A stretch of 64,000 nucleotides of DNA from the NCBI GenBank assembly GCA_021771755.1, contig JAETOL010000019.1:1-64000 (forward strand). Reading direction: 5' to 3'. The stretch's first letter is position 1; each line of letters opens with the position of its first letter. Position numbers and translations under genes: made by a program. The stretch is from Lachnospiraceae bacterium (GTDB taxonomy: Bacteria; Bacillota; Clostridia; Lachnospirales; Lachnospiraceae). This document shows, piece by piece, positions 37,553 through 45,195 of this stretch. The notes beneath the pieces were generated by a model. The model was not told the origin of the DNA and did not search any database. It was given only the letters and a program-made list of their open reading frames with translations.

Positions 37553-38502
37553 TTGACAATACCTCCGATAAATGTATCCAAAGCCTTCTCATAGGCTTCC
37601 ATGTCTTTATAATAGCTTTCTGCATGGGCTGCACCCGAAATGATCAGCCTTGTGGCAGGAACTGTACAGTTTTCATAAATTTTTTCACACATGCCTGCCG
37701 GCACAAACGTATCCGCATCCCCATGGATCAGAAGAAGCGGAACCTTCGCCTTCTGTACTTCCCGTGCTGCGTTACATTCGTCCAGACCATAACCAGCCTT
37801 CTTTTTGTTGATCCGGTCTGATATCTGGATCATAGGAAACGCCGGAAGATGATACATGGAATGGAGCACATGGGTAAAAACTTCCTTCGGCGAAGTAAAT
37901 GCACAATCCGAAATGATCCCTTTTACCTGATCCGGAAGCGCTTCCAGGCTGCCCGTCATCAGCACAGTAGAACCTCCCATGGAATTTCCATGGAGAAGAA
38001 TCTGTACCTGCGGTCCGCACTGCTCTATGACCCAGTTGATCCAGCCCAGCGCATCATAGCGGTCCAGACATCCAAATCCTATATAGGTTCCCTCACTTTT
38101 TCCATGTGCCCGGGCATCCGGAAGAAGCATTCCATAGCCTTTTTTCATATAATAATCTGAAAGTCCGATGTAATCGCTCATCCCCTCGCTGGTATAACCA
38201 TGAAAGCAGATCACGACCTTAGAGCGATCCGGTCCTGGAAAATATGTGGCATGGAGCCGCAGTCCATCCTTTGTTTCCTGATATACATCTTCATGAGGCT
38301 GCGCCAGCATATATGCTTTTCTTTCCTGGATCAACGGCATGTACTGATTCCAGTCTGTACCTGCCATCTTTACCGTTCTCTCTTTTTTTGCATTGCTTCT
38401 CTTCATGGTTCTGCGGTAAAAATATGCCGCGCTTCCCATTTCAGAAATCGTCAGCAGTCCAAGAAGCGCTGCTGCTCCACTTATCCATTTTTTCATGCCC
38501 AT
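37549..38502 (-). CDS. Membrane-anchored alpha/beta hydrolase
   Basis: 317 residues. One N-terminal hydrophobic helix (about 8-27) is followed by an alpha/beta hydrolase. It has VICFHGYTSEG, the nucleophile elbow LLHGNSMGGSTVL, Asp in IHGDADTFVP and His in SGAAHAESYYKD. This group resembles BEM46/Fes-type thioesterase-like hydrolases. In the operon it could release or trim an acyl product at the membrane, like a discrete thioesterase. GAGG precedes the start; a second ATG two codons later is equally possible. Confidence 0.83.
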   Translation of the reverse strand: MGMKKWISGAAALLGLLTISEMGSAAYFYRRTMKRSNAKKERTVKMAGTDWNQYMPLIQERKAYMLAQPHEDVYQETKDGLRLHATYFPGPDRSKVVICFHGYTSEGMSDYIGLSDYYMKKGYGMLLPDARAHGKSEGTYIGFGCLDRYDALGWINWVIEQCGPQVQILLHGNSMGGSTVLMTGSLEALPDQVKGIISDCAFTSPKEVFTHVLHSMYHLPAFPMIQISDRINKKKAGYGLDECNAAREVQKAKVPLLLIHGDADTFVPAGMCEKIYENCTVPATRLIISGAAHAESYYKDMEAYEKALDTFIGGIVK

Positions 38503-38515
38503 AACCTCTGCCGCT

Positions 38516-38845
38516 TTACTTTTTGCTGTCGATCAGTTCTTTCAGTTTCAGGGCTTTGTCAAAATTTCCTTCCACCTTCATTTTCTGCATGGTAAATGCC
38601 ATAACCGGATCCAGCTTCTTCTCTGCGATCTTCATAAACGTCTCAGCCGATGCTGTAAACATGGCGTCCCTGTCAAAATACTCATAAGGTTCCACATAAA
38701 GTTTCCCCTCTTTTACTTCCACATAAAAAATGCCTTCTGCTTCGCCAACAATATTGAACTGATAAGCCAGATGTTCTGCAATATTGCTCACATCCGCCTC
38801 CATAAATTTCCCTTTAATCTGCGCAAAAAAATCCGCATATGTCAT
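38516..38845 (-). CDS. SCP2 sterol-carrier-type lipid-binding protein
   Basis: 109 residues. The SCP2 pattern is AYQFNIVGEAEGIFYVEVKE, then LYVEPYEYFDRDAMFTASAE and MKIAEKKLDPVMAFTMQKMKVEGNF cut into strands and helices. Such proteins bind hydrophobic acyl chains in a pocket. The ATG at 38845 has GGGAGG nine bases upstream. First gene of the TetR-controlled operon; its promoter is flanked by two palindromic operators. Probably handles the lipid substrate or product. Confidence 0.87.
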   Translation of the reverse strand: MTYADFFAQIKGKFMEADVSNIAEHLAYQFNIVGEAEGIFYVEVKEGKLYVEPYEYFDRDAMFTASAETFMKIAEKKLDPVMAFTMQKMKVEGNFDKALKLKELIDSKK

Positions 38846-38869
38846 AACAAACATCCTCCCTTTTGTTTT

Positions 38870-38927
38870 TCGACCGTCAGTCGAATTTGTTTATATTTAA
38901 TTTATCATCTTTTCGACCATCGGTCAA
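38870..38927 (-). promoter_or_regulatory. Twin TetR-type operators and promoter of the SCP2-ligase operon
   Basis: Two related palindromes: TCGACCGTCAGTCGA at 38870-38884 and TCGACCATCGGTCAA at 38913-38927. On the minus strand the second covers a -35 TTGACC, with TAAATT as a likely -10 17 bases on. The first lies just downstream of the start point. Both would be blocked by a bound repressor. The neighbouring divergent TetR gene is the obvious candidate. Confidence 0.72.
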
Positions 38928-38986
38928 TGTTGCTTTTCCCCAAATTTTTTGAACAGGAATCTGTTTTTTCTGTCCAGATTTTATAA

Positions 38987-39016
38987 TTGGAACTATGGTA
39001 TCATGTGTGGTATACT
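38987..39016 (+). promoter_or_regulatory. Promoter of the TetR gene
   Basis: TTGGAA, 18-base spacer, TATACT, about 56 bases before the ATG. It lies outside the two palindromes, so the regulator may be made continuously while its target operon is repressed. Confidence 0.6.
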
Positions 39017-39071
39017 TAGGATTACAGTTATTGAAAATCCGTTATTTTAAATCAAAGGAGACGGATGACAT

Positions 39072-39686
39072 ATGCCATCTTCAGAAAAGTACAACAGAAT
39101 CCTGGATGCCTTCCAGGAATTATTAGACAAAAAAAATATACAGACTATCTCCGTAAGCGAGATTGCTCAGACTGCCGGAATCGGCAAAGGAAGTATTTAT
39201 TATTATTTCCCCTCCAAGGATGCTATTCTGGAGGCTCTGGTCGAACGTAATTATGAGAAACCGCTGAAAACTGCCAAGCAGCTGGCCACCCAGACGGAAA
39301 TCTCTCCCTTTACCAGAATGGCCATGATCTTTCAGGCCTGCCGGAATTCCAGAGAAGAATTCCAGAAACAGGATTCTGGCGGAAAAGCAGAAAGCGCCCA
39401 GGCAGAAACCTTTCTCCACCACCAGTATCTGAAACATCTGATCAGCGAGCTGAAACCCACGTTGACCCAGATCATCCAGCAGGGGATTGACAGCGGCGAG
39501 ATCCACTTTGACTATCCCGCCGCCCTGGCTGAAATCGTACTGATCGTGCTGTCCATCAAACTGGACAACACCCTGGTGCCTTCCACTCCCAAGGAAATCG
39601 GGGAAACCATCCGGGGGCTGATCGTACTGTTGGAAAAAGGTACGGAAAATCCCGTGGGATCCCTGAATTTTTTAAACGCTTTATAA
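39072..39686 (+). CDS. TetR/AcrR family transcriptional regulator
   Basis: 204 residues. The helix-turn-helix is IQTISVSEIAQTAGIGKGSI followed by YYYFPSKDAILEALVE. The ligand domain (60-204) has no recognisable specificity. It is divergent from the SCP2-ligase operon with two palindromes in between, so it probably represses that operon and is released by a small hydrophobic ligand, perhaps the pathway product or substrate. GGAG lies upstream of the ATG. Confidence 0.9.
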   Translation: MPSSEKYNRILDAFQELLDKKNIQTISVSEIAQTAGIGKGSIYYYFPSKDAILEALVERNYEKPLKTAKQLATQTEISPFTRMAMIFQACRNSREEFQKQDSGGKAESAQAETFLHHQYLKHLISELKPTLTQIIQQGIDSGEIHFDYPAALAEIVLIVLSIKLDNTLVPSTPKEIGETIRGLIVLLEKGTENPVGSLNFLNAL

Positions 39687-39702
39687 TAAGCTCTGTCCGG
39701 CG

Positions 39703-40608
39703 TTATTCCGGACCATCCATATTTCGATAAAGCAGATAAAAATGGATGAATTCTGCAATTCCCATGATTACGATCAATACCAAAAGAATCATATCCTCTT
39801 TTGTGGTAAAAAACTCTGAAAGAGACAGCCCTCCTGTACCTCCCATCATAAGGAAGATCAGAAAGATAAAGCCAGCCGCCGGAAGAAAATGATACAGCAG
39901 TTTCAGACCCCGGCGGCGTTTCGGCTCCATTTCCGTCTCATACAGTTCCGGATGGATCATTTCACAATGGATCACTGCTACCGGTACCCGATAGGCTCTT
40001 CCATAGTTTCGTTCTGCCCGGTACTCCACTCCGTCGATCTCAAACTCCGGATACATTCCTTCTTTTGTGATCACAAGATTCAGGTTCTTTTCTTTGGCAT
40101 ACGCCAGAAGCGCATTTGTAAACTCTCTGGCATTTGTTACCGCCTCATCTGGTATAAAGGTAAAAACTCTCTTGGCCTCTTCCCTTGCAATCTTTTTGTA
40201 ATCCTCCACCCAGCGGGTAAAGTATCCGTCTCTGGCTGTATTCTTTTCCATCTTTTCCAGACAGCTGTCTATATCCAGATCCTCCAGAGTCATTTTTTCT
40301 TTTCCCATCTGCTCACAGAAACTAATCGCGGACTGCAGCTTCTTTGCCTGTACCTCCAGTCTGACTTTCTGCATATCTAAAGCATCTCCCATGGCCAGAT
40401 CACCCTTCAGGATCAGGCGAATCTGATCAATGGGCATGTCCAGCATCCGCAGCATACGAATGGTCTTTAATATCCGGATATCCTCTTCTCCATATTCTCT
40501 GTAGGAATTGATCCGGTTTCTTTTGGGACTGATCAGCCCCTGCTTTTCATAATAGCGTATATTCTGTCCGGAAATACCACTGAGATTTTCCGCTTCTTTC
40601 ATATTCAT
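39703..40608 (-). CDS. MerR family regulator with C-terminal membrane helices
   Basis: 301 residues. The winged helix (MKEAENLSGISGQNIRYYEK, then NSYREYGEEDIRILKTIRML) is followed by a coiled coil, a basic linker and two hydrophobic helices near the C-terminus (about 238-258 and 270-292). The protein is therefore probably a membrane-bound transcription factor. The ATG at 40608 gives the normal MerR start; AAGGAG lies rather far upstream and the exact start is uncertain. Its promoter has the long spacer typical of MerR control. Inducer unknown. Confidence 0.82.
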   Translation of the reverse strand: MNMKEAENLSGISGQNIRYYEKQGLISPKRNRINSYREYGEEDIRILKTIRMLRMLDMPIDQIRLILKGDLAMGDALDMQKVRLEVQAKKLQSAISFCEQMGKEKMTLEDLDIDSCLEKMEKNTARDGYFTRWVEDYKKIAREEAKRVFTFIPDEAVTNAREFTNALLAYAKEKNLNLVITKEGMYPEFEIDGVEYRAERNYGRAYRVPVAVIHCEMIHPELYETEMEPKRRRGLKLLYHFLPAAGFIFLIFLMMGGTGGLSLSEFFTTKEDMILLVLIVIMGIAEFIHFYLLYRNMDGPE

Positions 40609-40689
40609 AATACTTACTACGCTCCTTTTGCTCCTGCTCTTTGCGTTTCTGATGGTGCCATCTTTCAATCACTGTGATTTTATGGCTTC

Positions 40690-40720
40690 ATTATAAAGGT
40701 TATAGTAAGTATAAAGTCAA
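40690..40720 (-). promoter_or_regulatory. MerR-type promoter with 19-base spacer
   Basis: On the minus strand TTGACT (40720-40715), a 19-base spacer containing the dyad TTATA-CTTAC-TATAA, then TATAAT (40695-40690). A 19-20 base spacer with a central dyad is the hallmark of MerR-activated promoters, so the gene probably regulates itself. Confidence 0.78.
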
Positions 40721-40779
40721 GCTTTTCTCGAAAAAAATATACAAAACGCCAGATCATCTGCAAATATTCCAGGTTTTTG

Positions 40780-42261
40780 CTATTGTCGGATGTCCACCAG
40801 CCCGACTTCTTTTACCGTATCGGTAAATTCCCAGCAGGCGCCTTCACCGGAAAGGTTGAGAAACGCCTTAGAAAGATCCGGCTCGTTTATGATCCATGCC
40901 ATGTCCGCCTTAAGCTCTTCTCCCGGCTTCAGAACAGGGATATAATTCCCGCCGTTTCCATAGTCGTCATGAATACTGTAGTAAGTCATATCTGTACTGG
41001 AGGCAACACCATCTCCTGTTGCAAAATCGTATTCCACACCGTCTTTCTGAAAATTTTCAGCTTCAACATCCCTGACCGAATACATTCCATCCTTTTTATC
41101 AATCAGCATCAGACATCCATGATACAGCATATGATAAACAGGTGTTTCCGTTGGATTTTTGTAGGTGACCGTCACAAAAAGCAGCTTCTGGTTCAGTGTT
41201 TCTGTCTTTACCACCTGATCCAGAGTTTCCACGCCGTCTCCTCTTTTTATATAAGACAGGTGATTTGCCACAAGCTTTCCATCACTTCCCACTGCTTCCT
41301 TCCATCCATCCGGAAGCTCTATACCATCCAGAAGACTGAGATTGTCAGAAATCTGCACAGCATCTACTCGCATCTGAATCTTATCCAGTTCCAGATATTC
41401 TCCGTTTTCTGTCTCGCCTGTTACCCTCTGTTCCAGCCATTCCCCCGGCTTTACCACAGAAAGGTCTTTTTCAGATATGGAAGTTTCTAACGGCTCCGAC
41501 TCTTCTATTTGCGGCGAAACATACTCACTCCAGGAATACAGGTTTTCTGTTTCCTCCATTTCACCTGTTTTCACCAGAGAAAGATTTTCTGCAAATTTTA
41601 CCGCATCTTCTTTTGTCACATCATCCCCGATATTCATGATGACTACCTGATATTCCTCCGGGCACAGAAGACAGATCATCTGATTAAAAGTTTTATCCTG
41701 CTCCAGATCCTGAAATCTCAAATAAATTCCCTCTCTGGTGCCAAAAGTTCTTTTCTCACTTTCTATTACTCCTGTTTTCGTAAGAATCTGATCCGTGTCA
41801 TCACTGTCCAGAAGTACCGTTCCTATGGAAATCCCTCCCTGATTCGGTGTTTCCGAGTAAAAAAGCCTTGTTTTTCCAGAAGCATCATCTGCCCCCTCCA
41901 TCCCTTCCGGAATATACCCGGGCTGAATCTTCACCTGTGGGATCTCATGGGGAACGATAAGGGAAGCTGTTCCCTTTTCCATAGTTATCCCCGCGGAAAT
42001 TCCATATTTCCCCTGTTTTTCCACATACATAGTGTATAACTGGTAGCCTGCATAAGCCACTGTGGAAAATCCCAGAACACACAGGGCTGCCACAGCAGCT
42101 ACACGAACAGGGCCCCACTTTCTGCGTCTTCTCTGTGACTCTTTTATATGGACTGCCGTATTATTTTCTTCTCCAAGCTGATTTTCCACTTCTTCCAGAA
42201 TCATTCTGTGAATAAAATCAGGTGTTTCCGGCAGTTCCTTTTTGATTTCTTCCAGTCTCAT
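40780..42261 (-). CDS. Anti-sigma-like membrane protein with DUF4367-like region
   Basis: 493 residues. A soluble N-terminus of about 60 residues with basic clusters, one membrane helix (VRVAAVAALCVLGFSTVAYA) and a large extracellular part. The first part is DUF4367-like (PGYIPEGMEGADDASGKT, then SEKRTFGTREGIYLRFQDL). The second (about 330-480) is a beta-rich DUF4352-like domain. The ATG overlaps the stop of the sigma factor gene, and the longer upstream frame lies over that gene and is not real. It probably holds the sigma factor at the membrane until a surface signal arrives. Confidence 0.82.
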   Translation of the reverse strand: MRLEEIKKELPETPDFIHRMILEEVENQLGEENNTAVHIKESQRRRRKWGPVRVAAVAALCVLGFSTVAYAGYQLYTMYVEKQGKYGISAGITMEKGTASLIVPHEIPQVKIQPGYIPEGMEGADDASGKTRLFYSETPNQGGISIGTVLLDSDDTDQILTKTGVIESEKRTFGTREGIYLRFQDLEQDKTFNQMICLLCPEEYQVVIMNIGDDVTKEDAVKFAENLSLVKTGEMEETENLYSWSEYVSPQIEESEPLETSISEKDLSVVKPGEWLEQRVTGETENGEYLELDKIQMRVDAVQISDNLSLLDGIELPDGWKEAVGSDGKLVANHLSYIKRGDGVETLDQVVKTETLNQKLLFVTVTYKNPTETPVYHMLYHGCLMLIDKKDGMYSVRDVEAENFQKDGVEYDFATGDGVASSTDMTYYSIHDDYGNGGNYIPVLKPGEELKADMAWIINEPDLSKAFLNLSGEGACWEFTDTVKEVGLVDIRQ

Positions 42262-42743
42262 ATGGGTACCTCCATTTGCGTAAGTCTGTCTCTCAACTGC
42301 ATCCTGGCCCGAAAAAGCCGCTTCTGTACCGCCCCTTCTGTAATCTCCAGAATTTGTGCGATCTCCCTGATGCTGAAATCTTCTCCGTAATACAGGATCA
42401 CCGGGATCCGAAGCTCCTCTTTTAAGGATCTCACTGCCGAATAAAGATCGCTGTAATCCTTTTTCTCCTCTGCTTCCCCAATGGAAAGCTCCCTCATTTC
42501 CTCCATGGAAACATAGCGGCTTTCCCGGCGAAGCAGACTGTAACATTCATTGATCAATATCCGCATCAGCCAGGTTTTTGCATACTTATCCTGTCGTAAA
42601 GTATCTATCTTCTGAAATGCCTTTACAATCGCTTCCTGAATCGCGTCTCCACAGTCCTGATCATTACGAAGAATGGTCTTTGCAGTAAGGTACATTTGGC
42701 GTTCTGATTCTAAGATCAGCCTGCCAAGATTTTCTTTTGTCAA
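42258..42743 (-). CDS. ECF-type RNA polymerase sigma factor
   Basis: 161 residues. Region 2 (DCGDAIQEAIVKAFQKIDTL, then TWLMRILINECYSLLRR) and region 4 (YYGEDFSIREIAQILEITEG, AVQKRLFRARMQLRDRL) are complete. The start is TTG with AAAGGAG seven bases upstream. Translationally coupled to the anti-sigma-like gene that follows (ATGA). Homologous to the sigma factor 1.2 kb upstream, so the two pairs look like a duplication. Confidence 0.92.
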   Translation of the reverse strand: MTKENLGRLILESERQMYLTAKTILRNDQDCGDAIQEAIVKAFQKIDTLRQDKYAKTWLMRILINECYSLLRRESRYVSMEEMRELSIGEAEEKKDYSDLYSAVRSLKEELRIPVILYYGEDFSIREIAQILEITEGAVQKRLFRARMQLRDRLTQMEVPI

Positions 42744-42850
42744 TTCTTTACTCCTTTCCTTACCGGCCGGTAATGTGTTTCTGTATATTAGACGCTGTTG
42801 ATTCAGAAATATCCCCTGATTTTCAAACAGAAGTACCCGTTTTTCTGTTT

Positions 42851-43957
42851 TTATTTTACTGTTAGCCAGGAATCTACGTTTCCAAAATGTACTGCTTCCA
42901 GTCTTTCCACGTCGATCGCCTGTGCAAAGCCTCCTGAAATTTTCACTGTTTTATTTTCTTCATCCCAGCTTTCTCCGCCGCCGCCAATACCGCCGCCGAA
43001 TTCATAGTCCATTTTTACCACCGTGCCGTCTTCATAGCGAACCTGATCTATATGTGTTCTTCCGGTAAGATCCATGCCGGGATCATCTCCATTATATTCA
43101 AACCGGTTTCTTTCATCCTCATACACCTTCATGGCTTCCTCATAATCCAGATAAAGCGTATATTGTAAAGGAGAAATTTCCATGGCTTCCACCGTAATCT
43201 CATATCCTCCAAAATCACATTTCCTGTTTACATCCAGTTTCGTCATGGACCGGATCTCATCCAGTGTCCATTCAAATTTCCAGACACCTTCCGCCACTAC
43301 TTCTCCATCCTCTGTCTTATCTCCACCCTGAGTCAGGTTCTTCAGTTCCATCTGAACAGTTTTGCCGCTGAGGTCATAATCATTACTATAAGAAAAAGAG
43401 ACTTCATAATACTGTAAGTGGGGAGAAATATCTGGTATTCCCTCAGGATATGCCAGACCTGCTCCTGCCCCACTACTTCCCAGTTCGTCCATATCGTATG
43501 TGGAGGTTCCGTCAATTTTAATATTCAGACCATCCTCAAAGGATGTAGTATAATCCATAGAAATACTGTCATCTGTTTCTATTTTAAAAAGTGCATACAA
43601 AAGCTTCTGATCCTGTACTGTGTTTACCAGAGTGATCGTTACGCCGTTCTGTGTCTGGGACTGACCGATTCCTTTAATATAGCCCTGATCTGCCAGAGAT
43701 TCCTGCTGTTCTTTTGACGGGTTCAGCCTTTTCTTTAATACATCATTCCACTGAAACAGTTCCCCTGCCACAATCGTAGTGACTGCAAGACTGCATAATA
43801 TAGCCGCTGCAATCAATATCCGTATCATCATTTTGGGGCTTTTCTTTTTATGATGAATGATTTTCTGCCTTTCAATCTGTTTTAATGTTTCCTCAAATTT
43901 CATATGAAATTCTTCCGGCACTTCCGGTGCCGCGTTTTTCCAGTTATGATCTGACAT
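42851..43957 (-). CDS. DUF4179 anti-sigma-like membrane protein
   Basis: 368 residues. The soluble N-terminus (about 45 residues, EEFHMKFEETLKQIERQK) probably binds the sigma factor. One membrane helix follows (MMIRILIAAAILCSLAVTTI), and a long extracellular DUF4179 region starts GELFQWNDVLKKRLNPSKEQ. It follows its sigma gene by 14 bases with GGAGGAG before the ATG. Same design as the other pair but the extracellular domain differs, so the signals probably differ. Confidence 0.85.
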   Translation of the reverse strand: MSDHNWKNAAPEVPEEFHMKFEETLKQIERQKIIHHKKKSPKMMIRILIAAAILCSLAVTTIVAGELFQWNDVLKKRLNPSKEQQESLADQGYIKGIGQSQTQNGVTITLVNTVQDQKLLYALFKIETDDSISMDYTTSFEDGLNIKIDGTSTYDMDELGSSGAGAGLAYPEGIPDISPHLQYYEVSFSYSNDYDLSGKTVQMELKNLTQGGDKTEDGEVVAEGVWKFEWTLDEIRSMTKLDVNRKCDFGGYEITVEAMEISPLQYTLYLDYEEAMKVYEDERNRFEYNGDDPGMDLTGRTHIDQVRYEDGTVVKMDYEFGGGIGGGGESWDEENKTVKISGGFAQAIDVERLEAVHFGNVDSWLTVK

Positions 43958-43971
43958 AATTTCTCCTCCTT

Positions 43972-44487
43972 CTACCGTAACTGCATCTTAGCTCCTGTCG
44001 CTTTTACTGGCAAATAGCTTCCCTCTTCTGTAAGCTGTTCCTTCAAAAGAGCTCTTGCCCGTGAAAGCCTGCTTTTGATGGTTCCTTCCTGCATGTGCAG
44101 GATTTCTGCAATCTCCTTTTGAGAAAAACCTTCTATATAATACAATGTCACCAGAATCCTCAGTTCTTCTGGCAGATTCAGGATCGCCATATATAAGTGC
44201 GTATATTTTTTAGGTTCTGATGCACCTGCATTTTCCATATATTCCTCATAAGAAATTACACATTTTCTTTTTCGCAGGACCCCATTACATTCGTTGATCA
44301 GTATCCGCGTGATCCAGGTTCGGAAAAACTGATCCTGTTTCAAAGTATGCAGTTTTTCATAAGCTTTCAGAAGCGTTTCCTGTACTGCATCTGCACAGTC
44401 TGAATCATTTTTCAAAATCGACTTTGCCACATGGTACAGCATGGATTCTGACTGCCGTATCTCTCTGATAAATACATCTCTTGTCAT
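43972..44487 (-). CDS. ECF-type RNA polymerase sigma factor
   Basis: 171 residues. Region 2 (DCADAVQETLLKAYEKLHTL, then TWITRILINECNGVLRKRK) and region 4 (YYIEGFSQKEIAEILHMQEG, TIKSRLSRARALLKEQL) are clear. GGAG precedes the ATG. First gene of a four-gene sigma/anti-sigma run. Its leader shares the palindrome CCGGCCGG with that of the second sigma gene, at about the same distance from the ribosome site. Confidence 0.92.
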   Translation of the reverse strand: MTRDVFIREIRQSESMLYHVAKSILKNDSDCADAVQETLLKAYEKLHTLKQDQFFRTWITRILINECNGVLRKRKCVISYEEYMENAGASEPKKYTHLYMAILNLPEELRILVTLYYIEGFSQKEIAEILHMQEGTIKSRLSRARALLKEQLTEEGSYLPVKATGAKMQLR

Positions 44488-44617
44488 AGTTGGTTGTCTC
44501 CTTCTGTCCGGCCGGAGGATTTGCGCGCGTTTGTTTCTTTTATTTTACACTAATTAGATGCAGGCATGGGGGATTTGGTTCTGGAATTGGAAGAGAAATT
44601 TTATTTTTATACAACAG

Positions 44618-44647
44618 AAAAACCCCGGAAACCAAAAGGTTCCGGGG
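44618..44647 (-). terminator. Terminator-like hairpin for a minus-strand transcript
   Basis: Perfect 8-bp stem CCCCGGAA/TTCCGGGG with a nine-base loop, followed on the minus strand by TTTTTC. No minus-strand gene lies to its right before 45459, so it ends read-through from the sugar transporter gene or an unannotated RNA. Confidence 0.7.
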
Positions 44648-44649
44648 TA

Positions 44650-44897
44650 ATCTTACGTTTGGACACAATGTACCTTACGGTACTCTATATTCAGATATAT
44701 TCGCAGTGCATACCTCAATTTCGCTACGCTCCATCTCGGTCACGGGCATTCGTCCTATAAGTCCTTCGTCAAATATCCTTCTGTGAGTAAACTCCCATGG
44801 GATATTTTCCTCGACCTTGCACTGCTCATTGCTAATCGTGCAGATTACTCGATAACAGTAGCAACACGGTGAACACTCAATAAAAACAAATTTAGGA
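44650..44897. other. Gene-free stretch with several hairpins
   Basis: No credible gene. Small inverted repeats are present: GTACC-TTAC-GGTAC at about 44670-44683, AATATCC with GGATATT at about 44773-44806, and TGCAC with GTGCA at about 44818-44842. On the minus strand a 107-codon stop-free frame (44675-44995) crosses this stretch but its first ATG is near its end, so coding is unlikely. Its nature (RNA gene or mobile-element edge) is open. Confidence 0.35.
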
Positions 44898-44926
44898 TTG
44901 CATATACACTCACAGGTTGTTATGAT
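44898..44926 (+). promoter_or_regulatory. Sigma-A promoter of the holin-like toxin
   Basis: TTGCAT, 17-base spacer, TATGAT. The predicted start near 44933 places all the leader hairpins inside the toxin mRNA. Confidence 0.7.
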
Positions 44927-44934
44927 CGTTCTAT

Positions 44935-45099
44935 GGGTGCTACCTACACGGTAGGCGGTTAGTCCTTCTACGGAGGGACTGTGGTCTACACTCCGTTACG
45001 GTCGGTGCTAAACGAGTGCCACCGGCACTCAGCACCCCTCCGATTACATAGAAATCCCCAGCTCGGCTGACGGAAATCTTGCTAAAGGAGGGGATGCCA
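44935..45099 (+). promoter_or_regulatory. Structured toxin leader with anti-Shine-Dalgarno
   Basis: About 165 bases of leader with consecutive stems: CCTAC-ACG-GTAGG (44943-44955); GTCCTTC-TACG-GAGGGAC (44962-44979, UACG tetraloop); CCG-TTA-CGG (44993-45001); and a two-part stem GGTGCT/AGCACC enclosing GAGTGCC/GGCACTC (45004-45036). CCCCTCC at 45035-45041 is the exact complement of the ribosome site GGAGGGG at 45087-45093 and would hide it. GGAGGG at 44972-44977 could compete for the same CCCTCC. GGGTGCT at 44935-44941 could replace the partner of AGCACCC. Two alternative folds are therefore possible. That these control translation is inferred. Confidence 0.6.
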
Positions 45100-45195
45100 A
45101 TGTTGACGCTTGAAGGTCTGATTGCTGTTATTAGCCTATACTTGACAGCTTTCAGTCTCGGATACACAATAGGAAGCAATAAGACACAAAAATAG
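45100..45195 (+). CDS. Holin-like type I toxin, 31 residues
   Basis: A 31-residue peptide: short N-terminus, one hydrophobic helix (LEGLIAVISLYLTAFSLGY) and a polar, positively charged tail (TIGSNKTQK). This is the shape and sequence style of the putative holin-like toxins of Clostridia and other Bacillota type I toxins, which damage the membrane when overmade. GGAGGGG lies six bases before the ATG. It has its own promoter, a structured leader with an anti-Shine-Dalgarno, and a terminator immediately after the stop. The antitoxin RNA was not identified. Confidence 0.7.
   Translation: MLTLEGLIAVISLYLTAFSLGYTIGSNKTQK

Noticed and set aside
30214-39686. Treating the ABC exporter as part of the TetR-controlled operon.
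   Set aside because: A perfect terminator and a separate promoter lie between them; a functional link remains possible but is not shown.
42262-42546. N-terminal extension of the anti-sigma-like protein.
   Set aside because: It lies entirely inside the sigma factor gene in another frame; the ATG overlapping the sigma stop gives the family-like start.
44675-44995. A 107-codon minus-strand stop-free frame with many Cys codons.
   Set aside because: No start codon before its last quarter and no ribosome site; the Cys pattern matches no family known to me.
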